A model generated the notes under the pieces. That model had not been told where the DNA came from and did not search any database. It was given only the letters and a program-made list of their open reading frames with translations. From contig NZ_BEGX01000028.1 in NCBI RefSeq assembly GCF_002583555.1, positions 1 to 64,000 of the forward strand: DNA of 64,000 bases, read 5' to 3'. Made by a program: the position numbers and the translations under genes. The stretch comes from Pseudonocardia sp. N23 (GTDB lineage: Bacteria > Actinomycetota > Actinomycetes > Mycobacteriales > Pseudonocardiaceae). Positions within the stretch are counted from its first letter, which is position 1; each line of letters starts with the position of its first letter. Positions 36,704 through 46,649 of the stretch are shown in pieces.

Positions 36704-37596
36704 CGGTCCTCCTGCAGGGTGGTGAGCACGTCGGCGGCGGCCGGCTCCGGCAGGAGCCCGGCGGCCAGGGCCCGGCGGGCGGTGCGCCCCGCGAGGGTCC
36801 GGTAGGTGCGTGCGACGTCGGGGTCGGCCGCGTCGAGGACACGCAGGTGGGTGGCGACGGTGCCGGCGTCGCCGCGCGCCACCGGGCCGGTGAGAGCGCG
36901 GTCGCCGTGGCGCAGCGAGTTGTCCAGCGCGGCCGACAGCAACGGCCCGAGGAGCCGTTCCGCGGGCCGGATACCGGCCTTCTCCAGCAGGTCCGCGGCA
37001 TCGCGCACGAGCGTGACCAGGTGGTTCGCCCCGTGGGCGAGCGCCGCGTGATAGAGCGGGCGGACGGCCTCCGGCACCCGGACGGGCTCGGCCGTCATCT
37101 CGACGACCAGCGCCTCCCCGACGCTCCAGGCGGCCTCGTCGGGCTCGGGCGCGGTGACGCCGAAGCAGCACGACGTCAGCCGCTGCACGTCCTCGACGCG
37201 GCCGGTGAACGTCATCGCCGGGTGCAGCGCGAGCGGCAGGACGCCGTGCTCCGACGCCGGGTCCAGCACGGCGACCCCGTGCGCGCCGGAGGTGTGCACG
37301 ACGATCTGACCGGGCCGGAACGACCCGGCGGCGGCGAGGCCGCGGACCAGACCGGGCAGCACGTCGTCGGGGACGGCGAGCAGCGCGAGATCGACGCCCG
37401 CGACGACGTCGTCGGGCGGGCGGAGCGGCACATCGGGGAGCAACGTCGCGGCACGCTGCACCGACGCCCGGGAGACCCCGGACGTGGCGACGACGTGGTG
37501 TCCCGCGGCGGCCAGGGCGGCACCGATCACGGAACCCACCCGGCCTGCGGAGACCACTCCGACGGCCAGCCGCGCAGGCCTGCCTGCACTCATCAC
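36700..37596 (-). CDS. Rossmann-like and DUF2520 domain oxidoreductase
   Basis: A 298-residue protein with an N-terminal NAD(P)-binding Rossmann domain (VGVVSAGRVGSVIGAALAAA, DLALLAVPDDVLPG) and a C-terminal helical DUF2520 domain (YHAALAHGANHLVTLVRDAA), an architecture close to ketopantoate and pyrroline-5-carboxylate reductases. It overlaps panC by ATGA. Fixed coupling to panC, as in mycobacteria (Rv3603c position), suggests a dehydrogenase step in pantothenate synthesis, possibly ketopantoate reduction. That function is inference. Confidence 0.82.
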   Translation of the reverse strand: MMSAGRPARLAVGVVSAGRVGSVIGAALAAAGHHVVATSGVSRASVQRAATLLPDVPLRPPDDVVAGVDLALLAVPDDVLPGLVRGLAAAGSFRPGQIVVHTSGAHGVAVLDPASEHGVLPLALHPAMTFTGRVEDVQRLTSCCFGVTAPEPDEAAWSVGEALVVEMTAEPVRVPEAVRPLYHAALAHGANHLVTLVRDAADLLEKAGIRPAERLLGPLLSAALDNSLRHGDRALTGPVARGDAGTVATHLRVLDAADPDVARTYRTLAGRTARRALAAGLLPEPAAADVLTTLQEDR

Positions 37597-37747
37597 TTGC
37601 TCCTTGCCCGTTCCAGTCCCGTTGCCGGGTACCGGACGAGGTGTCGGCCACTGCTGACGACGAGCACAGGTTAGACGGACGGCGCTGCCGCGATCAGGGC
37701 CGCGTGAGCTGCTTCACCAGCGGCGTACGCCACGTCCCGTCCGGGAA

Positions 37748-39211
37748 TCAGGGACGGCGCCCCGGCGGCGGGGGCTGGTTCGGCCGCGGCCCGTACCCGG
37801 GAGGTGGGCCGTACCCGGGCGGCGGGCCGTGGCCCGGAGGGGGGCCGAAGCCGGGCGGGGGCGGACCCGGGCGGAGACCACCCGGTGCGCGCGGGGGTCC
37901 GGGCGGGTACAGCGGCCTCGGCGGCAGCGGGCCCGGCGGGCCGGGAGCGGCCGGCGCGGTCGGCGGGCGGGGCACCACGAGCCTGCCCGCGGGCCCGGGC
38001 GGTGCGGCCATGACCGTCGGCGGCTCCCAGCCGGGCGGGGGCTGCTGCTTCCACGCCGCGCTCAGCGCGTCGGGCATGCCCAGGGCCTTGGCGCGGGACT
38101 TCTTGAGCAGGAGAAGCATCTCGTCGTGGCGCTGCTGGGCGCTGTCGCGCACCGCGCCGCGCGCGATGCGGGCCCGCATGAACGCCATCTCCGTGACGGC
38201 CGCCTGGTACTCGGCGACCGCACGGGACGCCTGCCGCCCCGAGCGGTTGCGCACCGCGCGCCGCCAGCCCCGCCGCCCGGTCAGGCTGGCCAGCAGCTCG
38301 ACCTCGCTCGGCGCGATCCAGCCCGCCGCGGCGAACCCGGGCAGCTGCTCGACGACCGTCCGCTGCTCCCGGCGGCGCTGCCACACGACGAGCACGACCA
38401 TGCCGACGAAGATCGGCACCATCACCGCGACGTAGACCGTGATGAACGTCGAGCTGCCGCCGAGGGTGGCCGAGCCGTTCCACAACGCGTGCAGGGCGAC
38501 CGCGCACAGGTAGCCGCACAGCACCCAGCCGACGCGGGCCGCGATCGACCGTGAGGCCGCCGCCAGCCCCACGGCGATGCCGGTCATGGCCGTGAACAGC
38601 GGGTGCGCGAACGGGGAGAACACGCCGCGCAGCAGGAGCACGGTGAGCACGCTGCTCTGGGTGCCCATGCCCTCGGCGAACGCCCGTCCGATGTAGAGGA
38701 TGTTCTCGGTGAACGCGAAGCCGGCGGCGACGAGCCCGGCGTAGACGACCCCGTCGACGATGCCGTCGATCTCGCGGCGCATGAACACCAGCAGACCGAC
38801 GAGGAACAGGCCCTTCACGGCCTCCTCGACGAACGGCGCGATCATCGTGGCGCCCAGCAGGTCGCCGCTGCCCTTGCCGAGCAGGCCGTCGGCCGCGACG
38901 GCCGCGCTGCTGTTGATCAGCAGTGCGGACAGGGCGGCGAAGCCCGCGCCCCACAGGAACGCCAGCAACAGCAGCCGCGGCGGTTCGGGCTCCCATCGGT
39001 CGATCCACAGGAAGGTGGCGACGACCGGGCCGACCGGCAGCAGCGCGCAGACCGCGCCGGCGATGACCGCGCCCACCCCGATCGTGGAGCCCAGGATGCC
39101 GATGACGACGAGGGCGCAGATCGCGAGAACGACGAGCCCGACGATCGGCGCGAGGACCACTCTGCGGTGCCGGGTCCTGGTCGGGATCGCGACCGTGTGC
39201 GCCTGCGTCAT
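37748..39211 (-). CDS. PrsW-family intramembrane metalloprotease with Pro/Gly-rich tail
   Basis: A 487-residue membrane protein with seven or eight TM helices. Conserved PrsW features are visible: FLWIDRWEPEPPRLLLLAF, IAPFVEEAVKGLFLVGLL (the EE pair), AFTENILYIGRAF and PFAHPLFTAMTGIAVG (His). In Bacillus PrsW cleaves an anti-sigma factor. After the membrane part comes a coiled cytoplasmic stretch (about 290-380) and a C-terminal tail of some 100 residues dominated by Pro, Gly and Tyr with repeats of GPPPGYG. The target is unknown. Confidence 0.85.
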   Translation of the reverse strand: MTQAHTVAIPTRTRHRRVVLAPIVGLVVLAICALVVIGILGSTIGVGAVIAGAVCALLPVGPVVATFLWIDRWEPEPPRLLLLAFLWGAGFAALSALLINSSAAVAADGLLGKGSGDLLGATMIAPFVEEAVKGLFLVGLLVFMRREIDGIVDGVVYAGLVAAGFAFTENILYIGRAFAEGMGTQSSVLTVLLLRGVFSPFAHPLFTAMTGIAVGLAAASRSIAARVGWVLCGYLCAVALHALWNGSATLGGSSTFITVYVAVMVPIFVGMVVLVVWQRRREQRTVVEQLPGFAAAGWIAPSEVELLASLTGRRGWRRAVRNRSGRQASRAVAEYQAAVTEMAFMRARIARGAVRDSAQQRHDEMLLLLKKSRAKALGMPDALSAAWKQQPPPGWEPPTVMAAPPGPAGRLVVPRPPTAPAAPGPPGPLPPRPLYPPGPPRAPGGLRPGPPPPGFGPPPGHGPPPGYGPPPGYGPRPNQPPPPGRRP

Positions 39212-39262
39212 GGGCCCCCAGCCTACGGGGCGGCCCCGACGGGCCGCGGAGGGTCCGGGCCG

Positions 39263-39760
39263 TCAGCGGCCCGGCAGTGCGCCGCCGGACCCGGTGTTTC
39301 CGCGGTCCGGCCCGTCGGCCCCCGGGTCGTCGGGGGTGCGGCAGCAACGTTCCAGCCACAGCCCGCCGCCCAGCAGCACGAGCGCGGAGACCGCACCGAC
39401 AGCGGCGGCGCGGGCGTCGGAACCCGCGGCGTCGACCTCTCCGACATTCGGCAGCACGTACACGAGCAGGCCGAGCCACAGCCCCGCGACGACGGCGCCG
39501 CCCATCGCCGACGCCTGCGCGACGACGACGGCACGGGCCGCGACCAGCGGCTGCACGGGCCGGGTGCCGGGGCGGCGCTCGATGCGGGCGCGCAGCATGG
39601 TCCCGGCGATCACCTCGGCCACGCCGAGCACCGCGAGCGTCGCGCCCGCGAGCAGCGGGAACGTCGGCAGCGAGCCGTAGGTGAGCCGGACGACCAGGTG
39701 CGCGACGACCGCAGCAGCCAGCCCGGCCACCAGGAGGTCGCGGGGGCGCACGGGGTTCAT
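39263..39760 (-). CDS. DUF3180 membrane protein
   Basis: A 165-residue protein with four hydrophobic segments (LLVAGLAAAVVAHLVVRL, LLAGATLAVLGVAEVIAG, MGGAVVAGLWLGLLVYVL, VGAVSALVLLGGGLWLE), the DUF3180 arrangement. It sits just after folK, as in mycobacteria (Rv3605c). No biochemical role is known; a conserved fol-cluster position is the only clue. Confidence 0.82.
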   Translation of the reverse strand: MNPVRPRDLLVAGLAAAVVAHLVVRLTYGSLPTFPLLAGATLAVLGVAEVIAGTMLRARIERRPGTRPVQPLVAARAVVVAQASAMGGAVVAGLWLGLLVYVLPNVGEVDAAGSDARAAAVGAVSALVLLGGGLWLERCCRTPDDPGADGPDRGNTGSGGALPGR

Positions 39761-39807
39761 CGCCGATCCCCGGTCACAGCCGAGCCCGGTTCATTGTCGG
39801 GCCCGGC

Positions 39808-40347
39808 TCATCGCGGCGCCCGGTCGCCGGGCCGCGGGGACACACCCAGTACCAGGTCGTCGCGGCGGCGCATCGCGGCGGCGTCGTCCGGTGGCAGCGC
39901 GTCGAGCAGCGCCCGGACCGGGCCGCGGCCGGCGAGCACCGCCGCGGGGTCGATGTCGAGCCACGGGACGAGGACCGTCGCCCGTTCCGGTGTGCCCGGG
40001 TGCGGCAGCACCAGCTCGGGGTCGGTGCTCACGACGTCGCGGCCGTCGTCGGTGACCGCGACGACGTCGACGTCGAGCGTCCGCGGGCCCCAGTGCTGCT
40101 CGCGGACGCGGTGCGCGGCCTGCTCGAGGCGCTGTCCCCGGCGCAGCCAGGCCCACGCGTCGGCGGCCGGGTCGTCGACGACGAGCACCGCGTTGAGGAA
40201 GTCGGGCTGCTCAACCCCGCCCCACGGCGCCGTCTCGTACACCGGCGACACAGCCACGAGGACGTCGGCCATGTCGTCGACGACCGTGCGCAGGTGGGCG
40301 ATCCGGTCGCCGAGGTTGGAGCCCAGGCTGAGCACCGCGCGGGTCAC
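39808..40347 (-). CDS. folK: HPPK: 2-amino-4-hydroxy-6-hydroxymethyldihydropteridine pyrophosphokinase
   Basis: Folate-pathway kinase (179 residues) that activates hydroxymethyldihydropterin. It opens with [17 protein letters not shown], then [20 protein letters not shown] and the signature [12 protein letters not shown] with both Asp metal ligands, followed by [15 protein letters not shown]. The GTG at 40347 overlaps the folB stop by GTGA. Fourth gene of the folE-folP-folB-folK operon. Confidence 0.94.
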   Translation of the reverse strand: MTRAVLSLGSNLGDRIAHLRTVVDDMADVLVAVSPVYETAPWGGVEQPDFLNAVLVVDDPAADAWAWLRRGQRLEQAAHRVREQHWGPRTLDVDVVAVTDDGRDVVSTDPELVLPHPGTPERATVLVPWLDIDPAAVLAGRGPVRALLDALPPDDAAAMRRRDDLVLGVSPRPGDRAPR

Positions 40348-40739
40348 GCCGGCACGATCCGTCCCCGCCCCTGCGACTTGCGCGACCGCCGGGCGACGAC
40401 CGCGACGTCGGCGAAGTCGAGCGGGATCGGCGCCTGCGGCTTGTGGATGGTGACCTCGACGGCGTTCAGCCGCGGCTCGTCGGTCATCAGCGCGTCGGCG
40501 ACGCGGGCGGCGACCGTCTCGATCAGGTTGCACGCCTCCCCGCCGACGACCGTGGCCGCGCGCTGGGCCAGCGCCCCGTAGTCGAGGGTGTCGGCGAGGT
40601 CGTCGGACGCGGCGGCCTGCTCGAGAGCCATCCAGCAGACGACGTCGACCACGAAGTCCTGGCCGTCGCGGCGTTCGTGGTCGAACACCCCGTGGTTGCC
40701 ACGGACCCGCAGCCCCCGCAGCTCGATGCGATCGGTCAT
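40344..40739 (-). CDS. folB: Dihydroneopterin aldolase
   Basis: Folate-pathway aldolase (131 residues) making hydroxymethyldihydropterin. The family start [20 protein letters not shown] carries the catalytic glutamate region, with [11 protein letters not shown] and [15 protein letters not shown] later. The ATG at 40739 overlaps the folP stop by 4 bp, and a weak GGGA site precedes it; the open frame to 40847 lies inside folP. Confidence 0.94.
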   Translation of the reverse strand: MTDRIELRGLRVRGNHGVFDHERRDGQDFVVDVVCWMALEQAAASDDLADTLDYGALAQRAATVVGGEACNLIETVAARVADALMTDEPRLNAVEVTIHKPQAPIPLDFADVAVVARRSRKSQGRGRIVPA

Positions 40740-41602
40740 CGTCCCGTCAACCTTCCCGCGCGGTCGGGTGCCGCGCCGAGGCGCCACCCGCAGGCGACGG
40801 CGATCGCGTCGACCGACGACGCGACGTCGTGCACACGCACGCCCCACGCGCCGGCCTGCGCGGCCAGCGCGGTGACCGCGGCGCCCGCGACCTCACGGCC
40901 ACCGGGCGGGCGGATGCCCGCGTCGTCGGCGAGCAGCGTGCCGAGGAACCGCTTGCGCGACGCTCCGACCAGCACCGGGAACCCCAGGTCGACGAGCACG
41001 TCGAGGCGGTGCAGCAGTGCCCAGTTGTGGTCGCCGGTCTTGGCGAAGCCCAGCCCCGGGTCGAGCACGATCCGCGACGGGTCGACCCCCGCCAGCACGG
41101 CGGCGTCGACGCGGCCGACGAGCTCGTCGCGCACCTCGGCGACGACGTCGTCGTAGGTCGCGAGATCGGCCATCCGGTCGCTGTGCCCGCGCCAGTGCAT
41201 GAGGATCCACGGCACCCGGGCGTGGGCGACGACCGCGGCCATCCGCCCGTCGGCGAGGCCGCCCGACACGTCGTTGACGACGACCGCCCCCGCGTCGAGC
41301 GCAGCCTCGGCGACGTCGGCGCGGGTGGTGTCGATGCTGACGGGCACGCCCTCGGCGGTGAGCGCCCGGACAACGGGCAGCACCCGGGCACGTTCCTCGT
41401 CGGCGCCGACCCGGTGCGCGCCGGGCCGGGTGGACTCGCCGCCGATGTCGACGAGGTCGGCACCCGCATCACGCAGGGCGACCCCGTGGGCGACCGCGGC
41501 GTCCGTGTCGAGGAAGCGGCCACCGTCGGAGAAGGAGTCCGGGGTGACGTTGAGGATGCCCAGGACCGCGCACCGGCCGGGCCGCGGCAGGTCGCGCGCC
41601 AC
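40736..41602 (-). CDS. folP: Dihydropteroate synthase
   Basis: Joins dihydropterin pyrophosphate with p-aminobenzoate; the sulfonamide target (288 residues, TIM barrel). Signatures [17 protein letters not shown] and [16 protein letters not shown] are intact, and [17 protein letters not shown] and [10 protein letters not shown] mark the pterin and pABA sites. It starts 3 bp after folE and overlaps folB. It is of the functional FolP1 type rather than the FolP2 paralogue. Confidence 0.94.
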   Translation of the reverse strand: MARDLPRPGRCAVLGILNVTPDSFSDGGRFLDTDAAVAHGVALRDAGADLVDIGGESTRPGAHRVGADEERARVLPVVRALTAEGVPVSIDTTRADVAEAALDAGAVVVNDVSGGLADGRMAAVVAHARVPWILMHWRGHSDRMADLATYDDVVAEVRDELVGRVDAAVLAGVDPSRIVLDPGLGFAKTGDHNWALLHRLDVLVDLGFPVLVGASRKRFLGTLLADDAGIRPPGGREVAGAAVTALAAQAGAWGVRVHDVASSVDAIAVACGWRLGAAPDRAGRLTGR

Positions 41603-41605
41603 GGG

Positions 41606-42220
41606 TCACCCGCTCCGGATCAGCGACAACGCCTCGGCCCTGGACGTCGACGAGGTCGCGAAGATGCCGCGGACGGCCGACGTCGTCGTCCGTGCCCCGG
41701 GCTTGCGGACCCCGCGCATCGCCATGCACAGGTGCTCGGCGTCCATCACGACGATCACGCCGCGCGGCTCGAGCTTGCGCACGAGCGCGTCGGCGACCTG
41801 CCCGGTGAGCCGCTCCTGCACCTGCGGGCGTCGCGCGTAGTTCTCGACGACGCGGGCGATCTTGGACAGCCCGGTGACACGGCCGGTGACGTTCGGGATG
41901 TACCCGACGTGCGCGACACCGTGGAACGGCACCAGGTGGTGCTCGCACGTCGAGAACAACGGGATGTCGCGCACCAGGATGAGCTCCTGGTGGTGCTCGT
42001 CGAACGTCTTGTCCAGCACGGCGTCCGGGTCGGTGTAGAGACCCGCGAACAGCTCTCCGTAGGCGCGCGCGACCCGGGCGGGGGTCTCACGCAGCCCCTC
42101 GCGATCGGGGTCCTCGCCGACGGCGATCAGCAGTTCGCGGACCGCCGCCTCGGCGCGCACATGATCGATGCCGCGGTGCCCGTTGGCCGAAACCGGGGCA
42201 CCCGCGGTGGGGGTGGCCAC
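41606..42220 (-). CDS. folE: GTP cyclohydrolase I
   Basis: First committed step of folate synthesis (204 residues): GTP to dihydroneopterin triphosphate. Zinc ligands in [20 protein letters not shown] (Cys, His) and the second Cys in [17 protein letters not shown]. The frame runs upstream into ftsH sequence; GTG at 42220, two bases after the ftsH stop, gives the normal length. It is coupled to ftsH and followed by folP. Confidence 0.94.
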   Translation of the reverse strand: MATPTAGAPVSANGHRGIDHVRAEAAVRELLIAVGEDPDREGLRETPARVARAYGELFAGLYTDPDAVLDKTFDEHHQELILVRDIPLFSTCEHHLVPFHGVAHVGYIPNVTGRVTGLSKIARVVENYARRPQVQERLTGQVADALVRKLEPRGVIVVMDAEHLCMAMRGVRKPGARTTTSAVRGIFATSSTSRAEALSLIRSG

Positions 42221-42222
42221 CG

Positions 42223-44691
42223 TCAGGACCCCTGCCCCGGACGCTCCCCGGTCCCGTCGACCGGTCGCGTCCCGTTGGTGGGCCCGGCGGTCCCGTCCGG
42301 CGGGGTCGGGCTGTCGGCGTCGGGGCCGTGCCCGTCGGTCTGGTGCCCGTCGGTCCGGTATGCATCGGTCTGGTGTCCGTTTCCGGACGGGCCCGTGGCG
42401 TCGGTGGGCTGCTGCCACTGCGGCGGCGGCCAGGACTGGCCGGCCGGGGTGGTGGCGGGCCGCCAGTCGGCCGGGGCGCCGTAGTTGGGCAGGACCGCGT
42501 TGGGCGGCTGCCCGGGCGCCTGCTGCTGCGGCCGCGGCGGGTGGTGCCCACCGACCGCCGGCCGGCCCGGCTCGAGCGGAACCTGGTGCGTCCGGTCCTG
42601 CCAGCCCTGCTGGGCCTGCGGGAAACCACCGCCCGGGTAGGGCTGCTGGCCGCCTGGGGCGCCCCCGTTGGGGCCCGGCGCCGGGACGCCGTTGCCGCCA
42701 CCGCCGGGGTACGAACCGACCGGGGCCGGCTCGAGGGCGGGACGGGTGTCGGGCGGCCACGGCTCGCCGCGCTCGCGGGCGCGCTCGGCCGGGGTCTGGA
42801 TCGGCGGCTTGTCCGACGGAGTGCGGCCGCCGAAGTCGTTGAACGCGGTGATGCGCGGCCGCTTCTCGACCCGGTCGAAGATGCGCTCGAGGTCCTTACG
42901 GGTGAGCGTCTCCTTCTCCAGGAGCTCGAAGACCAGCGCGTCGAGGATGTCGCGGTAGGTGTTGAGGATCTCCCACGCCTCGTTGTGCGCCGCCTCGATG
43001 AGCTTGCGCACCTCCTCGTCGATCTCGTGCGCGACCTCGAGGGAGTAGTCGGCCTGGTTGCCCATCGACCGCCCCAGGAACGGGTCACCCTGCTCGCGGC
43101 CGTACCGGACGGCGCCGAGCTTGGCGCTCATGCCGTACTCGGTGACCATCGCGCGGGCGATCTTCGTGGCCTGGTCGATGTCGGAGGACGCACCCGTCGT
43201 CGGCTCGTGGAAGACCAGCTCCTCGGCGCTGCGCCCGCCCATGGCGAACACGAGGCGGCCGATCATCTCCGACCGGGTCATGAGGCCCTTGTCGTCCTCC
43301 GGGACGACGAGCGCGTGCCCACCGGTGCGGCCACGCGGCAGGATCGTGAGCTTGTAGACCGGCTCCAGGTCGGGCATCGCCCACGCGGCGAGCGCGTGCC
43401 CGCCCTCGTGGTAGGCGGTGATCTTCCTCTCCTGCTCGGAGATGATCTTGCCCTTGCGCCGCGGGCCACCGACGACGCGGTCGACCGACTCCTCGAGCGC
43501 CTCCTCGGTGATCTGCGTGCCGTTCTCGCGCGCGGTGAGCAGGGCGGCCTCGTTGATCACGTTGGCCAGGTCCGCGCCGGACATGCCGACCGTCCGCTTG
43601 GCCAGCCCGTCGAACGAGACGTTGGGCGCGAACGGCTTGCCCTTGGAGTGCACGGCGAGGATCGCGCGGCGACCCGCGAGGTCGGGGGCACCGACCGGGA
43701 TCTGCCGGTCGAACCGGCCGGGACGCAGCAGCGCCGGGTCGAGGATGTCGGGCCGGTTCGTCGCGGCGATCAGGATGATGCCGCCGCGCGCGTCGAAGCC
43801 GTCCATCTCGACGAGCAGCTGGTTGAGCGTCTGCTCCCGCTCGTCGTGACCGCCGCCGAGGCCGGCACCGCGCTGGCGCCCGACCGCGTCGATCTCGTCG
43901 ACGAAGATGATGCAGGGGCTGTTCTGCTTGGCCTGCTCGAACAGGTCACGCACACGCGAGGCGCCGACACCGACGAACATCTCGACGAAGTCCGAACCCG
44001 AGATCGTGTAGAACGGCACGCCCGCCTCGCCGGCGACCGCACGCGCGAGCAGCGTCTTGCCGGTGCCGGGAGGGCCGTAGAGCAGCACGCCCTTGGGGAT
44101 CTTCGCGCCCAGTGCCTGGTAGCGGCCCGGGTTCTGCAGGAAGTCCTTGATCTCGTACAGCTCTTCGACTGCCTCGTCGGCACCCGCGACGTCGCCGAAC
44201 GTCGTCTTCGGCATGTCCTTGTTGAGCTGCTTGGCCTTCGACTTGCCGAAGGACATGACGCGGTTCCCGCCGCCCTGGGCGTTGTTCATCATCCAGAACA
44301 GGATGAGCAGCACCAGCCCCAGCGGGATCAGGTAGATCAGCATCGACATCAGGAACGAGTCCTGACGGACGACCGTGTTGTACGTCGGGTTGTTCCCCGC
44401 CTGGCGCAGCGCGTCGAACACCGCGTTCGCCGACGTCGCCGGGTACTGGCTGATGATCTGCGTCGTCGAGGTGCCGGGCAGCGGGTTGGCCAGCGTCAGC
44501 CGGAGACGCTGCTCCTTGTCCTCGATCACTGCGTCCTTGACGTTCCCGCTGGTGATCTGCGCTATCGCGGTGGACGTCGGCTCCTGCGTGTACCCGCGGG
44601 TGTCGTCGAAGAGCGTGGAGAAGGCGAAGTAGACCAGGATCACGACGAGGACCCAGATCAACGGGTTGCGGAGCAGGCGCTTGCGATCCAT
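42223..44691 (-). CDS. ftsH: ATP-dependent zinc metalloprotease FtsH
   Basis: Membrane AAA protease of 822 residues. Two TM helices (about 10-25 and 110-130) flank an extracytoplasmic domain; the AAA module has [20 protein letters not shown], Walker [12 protein letters not shown] and the SRH region [20 protein letters not shown]; the zinc site is HEGGH with the third ligand Asp in [15 protein letters not shown]. After residue 630 a tail of about 190 residues is Pro-, Gly-, Gln- and Asp-rich and ends in repeats of TDGHQTDGH type, far longer than in E. coli. It heads the fol operon. Confidence 0.95.
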   Translation of the reverse strand: MDRKRLLRNPLIWVLVVILVYFAFSTLFDDTRGYTQEPTSTAIAQITSGNVKDAVIEDKEQRLRLTLANPLPGTSTTQIISQYPATSANAVFDALRQAGNNPTYNTVVRQDSFLMSMLIYLIPLGLVLLILFWMMNNAQGGGNRVMSFGKSKAKQLNKDMPKTTFGDVAGADEAVEELYEIKDFLQNPGRYQALGAKIPKGVLLYGPPGTGKTLLARAVAGEAGVPFYTISGSDFVEMFVGVGASRVRDLFEQAKQNSPCIIFVDEIDAVGRQRGAGLGGGHDEREQTLNQLLVEMDGFDARGGIILIAATNRPDILDPALLRPGRFDRQIPVGAPDLAGRRAILAVHSKGKPFAPNVSFDGLAKRTVGMSGADLANVINEAALLTARENGTQITEEALEESVDRVVGGPRRKGKIISEQERKITAYHEGGHALAAWAMPDLEPVYKLTILPRGRTGGHALVVPEDDKGLMTRSEMIGRLVFAMGGRSAEELVFHEPTTGASSDIDQATKIARAMVTEYGMSAKLGAVRYGREQGDPFLGRSMGNQADYSLEVAHEIDEEVRKLIEAAHNEAWEILNTYRDILDALVFELLEKETLTRKDLERIFDRVEKRPRITAFNDFGGRTPSDKPPIQTPAERARERGEPWPPDTRPALEPAPVGSYPGGGGNGVPAPGPNGGAPGGQQPYPGGGFPQAQQGWQDRTHQVPLEPGRPAVGGHHPPRPQQQAPGQPPNAVLPNYGAPADWRPATTPAGQSWPPPQWQQPTDATGPSGNGHQTDAYRTDGHQTDGHGPDADSPTPPDGTAGPTNGTRPVDGTGERPGQGS

Positions 44692-45060
44692 GCAGCATCG
44701 GCCTTGCGGCCTTCACCCTCCCTGGACGGAACATTCCCCGGTCACGCCCGGCACGCGTCACGGATCGACGTCGCGGACTCGCACCGGCCCCGGATCAGCC
44801 AGGATAGCCGCCCGGCCCGCCGACCGCGTCACCGCTGCTCAGCTGTGCCATCCGGCCACGGTCGGACGGCCCCGGGTCGGTCTCCTCCACCCGGACCGGC
44901 ACGTGAACCGTCAACGGTCGCCACCCCGCCCGTGTTCCCGGGGACGGTCGGCGCAAGGATCGGCCCCGAACGGGTATCCCGCGACCGCCTGCGGTCGTTG
45001 GGGAACCGACGAGCGAGGAGCCGGGGTGGGCGAGCCATGCCCCGGCAGCGGGGGGAACGC
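44692..45060. other. Divergent promoter region of ftsH and the secreted protease
   Basis: About 370 bp without a convincing gene. It must hold the promoters of ftsH (minus) and the protease (plus). A purine-rich GGGGGGAA precedes the protease ATG at 45061. No strong operator palindrome was noticed. Confidence 0.5.
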
Positions 45061-46008
45061 ATGGGTGCACGGTCCGGGCTCCGGCTGCGCGGGGTGCTGA
45101 CGGCTGCCGCCGTCACCGCCGCCGCGGTGATCGTCGGGGCGGTGCTGCCCGCCACGGCCCAGCCCGCCCACGCGGCCCCGGCCGCGGTGCTCGCCCCCGC
45201 CGCACCCGTCGCACCGGTGTGGGCACCGGAGTCGTCGGCCGCGATCCACCCCGGCGTGCTCCTGTCGTCGACGGGCGGCGGTGGCCAGTGCACCGCGAAC
45301 TTCGTGTTCACCGCGGGCGGGCGCACCTACCTCGGCCAGGCCGCGCACTGCACCGCCACCGGCGAGGCCACCGACACCAACGGCTGCACGTCGACGACGC
45401 TCCCGCTGGGCACCGAGGTCGACATCGCGGGCGGCCGGAAGGGCACGCTGGCCTACAGCTCGTGGGTGGCCATGCAGGCCGCCGGTGAGAAGGACCGCGG
45501 TGCCTGCGCCGCCAACGACTTCGCGCTCGTCGAGATCTCGCCGGCCGACGTCGCGGCGGTCAACCCGACGATGCCGTTCTTCGGCGGTCCCGCAGGGTTG
45601 TCGCGGACCGGGCTGCCCAAGGGTGCGCAGACCTACACCTACGGCAACTCCCCGCTGCGCGGCGGCGTGAACGCGTTGAGCCCCAAGGGCGGGGTCAGCA
45701 ACGGCGACACCGACGGCGGCTGGGGCCACGAGGTCTACACCGTGAACCCGGGCGTCCCGGGCGACTCGGGATCGGGCTACCTCGATGCGAACGGCGGCGC
45801 CGCCGCGATCCTGTCGACGCTCAACCTCGCGCCGCTGCCCGTGAGCAACGGCGTGGCCGACCTCCCCCGTGCCCTCGCCTACGCGAGCGCCCACGGTGGT
45901 CTGGGGACGATCTCGCTGGTGCCGGGCACGCGGGCGTTCACCCCGAACCCGCCCGGTGTGCCCGCCACGGCCGTGGCCGTCCCCGCGGGCCCACCGCTCG
46001 GCGGCTGA
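45061..46008 (+). CDS. Secreted chymotrypsin-like serine protease
   Basis: A 315-residue exported protein with a signal peptide (VLTAAAVTAAAVIVGAVLPA, likely cleavage near AHAAPAA). The mature S1-type domain shows the triad His in LGQAAHCTA, Asp in CAANDFALVEI and Ser in GVPGDSGSGYL, and two cysteine pairs are plausible (QCTANF with AHC; NGCTST with GAC). It ends in a short Pro-rich tail. Substrate unknown. The ATG at 45061 is preferred over 45037 because a GGGGGGAA site immediately precedes it. Confidence 0.82.
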   Translation: MGARSGLRLRGVLTAAAVTAAAVIVGAVLPATAQPAHAAPAAVLAPAAPVAPVWAPESSAAIHPGVLLSSTGGGGQCTANFVFTAGGRTYLGQAAHCTATGEATDTNGCTSTTLPLGTEVDIAGGRKGTLAYSSWVAMQAAGEKDRGACAANDFALVEISPADVAAVNPTMPFFGGPAGLSRTGLPKGAQTYTYGNSPLRGGVNALSPKGGVSNGDTDGGWGHEVYTVNPGVPGDSGSGYLDANGGAAAILSTLNLAPLPVSNGVADLPRALAYASAHGGLGTISLVPGTRAFTPNPPGVPATAVAVPAGPPLGG

Positions 46009-46027
46009 GCCCGCGGGGCGGGGCTCA
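46006..46027. terminator. Compact terminator built from two convergent stop codons
   Basis: 7-bp stem TGAGCCC/GGGCTCA with an 8-base GC loop. The left TGA is the protease stop and the right TCA is the hpt stop, so both stop codons lie in the stem. Confidence 0.55.
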
Positions 46028-46582
46028 GGCGTAGACGGCCGGGGCCAGCGTCCCGATGAACGGCAGGTCGCGGTAGCGCTCGCCGTAGTCCAGGCCGTAC
46101 CCGACGACGAACTCGTTGGGGATGTCGAACCCGACGTACTTCACCGGGACGTCGACCTTCACCGCGTCGGGCTTGCGCAGCAGCGTGCACACCTCCAGCG
46201 ACGCCGGCCGGCGTGACTCGAGGTTCTTCAGCAGCCATGACAGGGTCAGGCCCGAGTCGATGATGTCCTCGACGATCAGGACGTCGCGGCCCGCGATGTC
46301 ACGGTCGAGGTCCTTGAGGATGCGCACCACGCCCGACGACGACGTCGAGGAGCCGTACGAGCTGACCGCCATGAACTCCAGCTGCACCGGACGCGGCAGT
46401 GCGCGTGCGAAGTCGGTCATGAACATGACGGCGCCCTTGAGGACGCCGACGAGAATCAGATCGGTCTCCCGGCCCGCGACGACGTCGCCGTAGTCGCGGC
46501 CGACCTCCTCGGCGAGCTCGGCGATCTTGTCGCGGATCTGTTCTTCGGTGACCAGGACGGACGCGATGTCGCCGTCGTACAC
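46025..46582 (-). CDS. hpt: Hypoxanthine phosphoribosyltransferase
   Basis: Purine salvage enzyme (185 residues) making IMP/GMP. PRPP motif [19 protein letters not shown]-terminal [20 protein letters not shown] and the base-binding [20 protein letters not shown] are intact. Start GTG at 46582 with GGAGG upstream. It follows tilS, the common tilS-hpt-ftsH order, although here the secreted protease separates it from ftsH. Confidence 0.94.
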   Translation of the reverse strand: MYDGDIASVLVTEEQIRDKIAELAEEVGRDYGDVVAGRETDLILVGVLKGAVMFMTDFARALPRPVQLEFMAVSSYGSSTSSSGVVRILKDLDRDIAGRDVLIVEDIIDSGLTLSWLLKNLESRRPASLEVCTLLRKPDAVKVDVPVKYVGFDIPNEFVVGYGLDYGERYRDLPFIGTLAPAVYA

Positions 46583-46649
46583 GGGGTGTGGCCTCCTCGG
46601 GGCCGGCAAGCGGCCTTCGGTCGGTGGGGTCGTGTCCCCCGGCCCGGCG

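Noticed and set aside
37800..37870. Short tandem repeats that might be a CRISPR or structural array
   Set aside because: They are the coding repeats for the Pro/Gly-rich tail of the PrsW-like protein.
42328..45060. Long plus-strand frame opposite ftsH, in frame with the secreted protease
   Set aside because: The part before 45061 is antisense to ftsH and has no domain. Only the end is a real gene, starting at a signal peptide with its own ribosome site.
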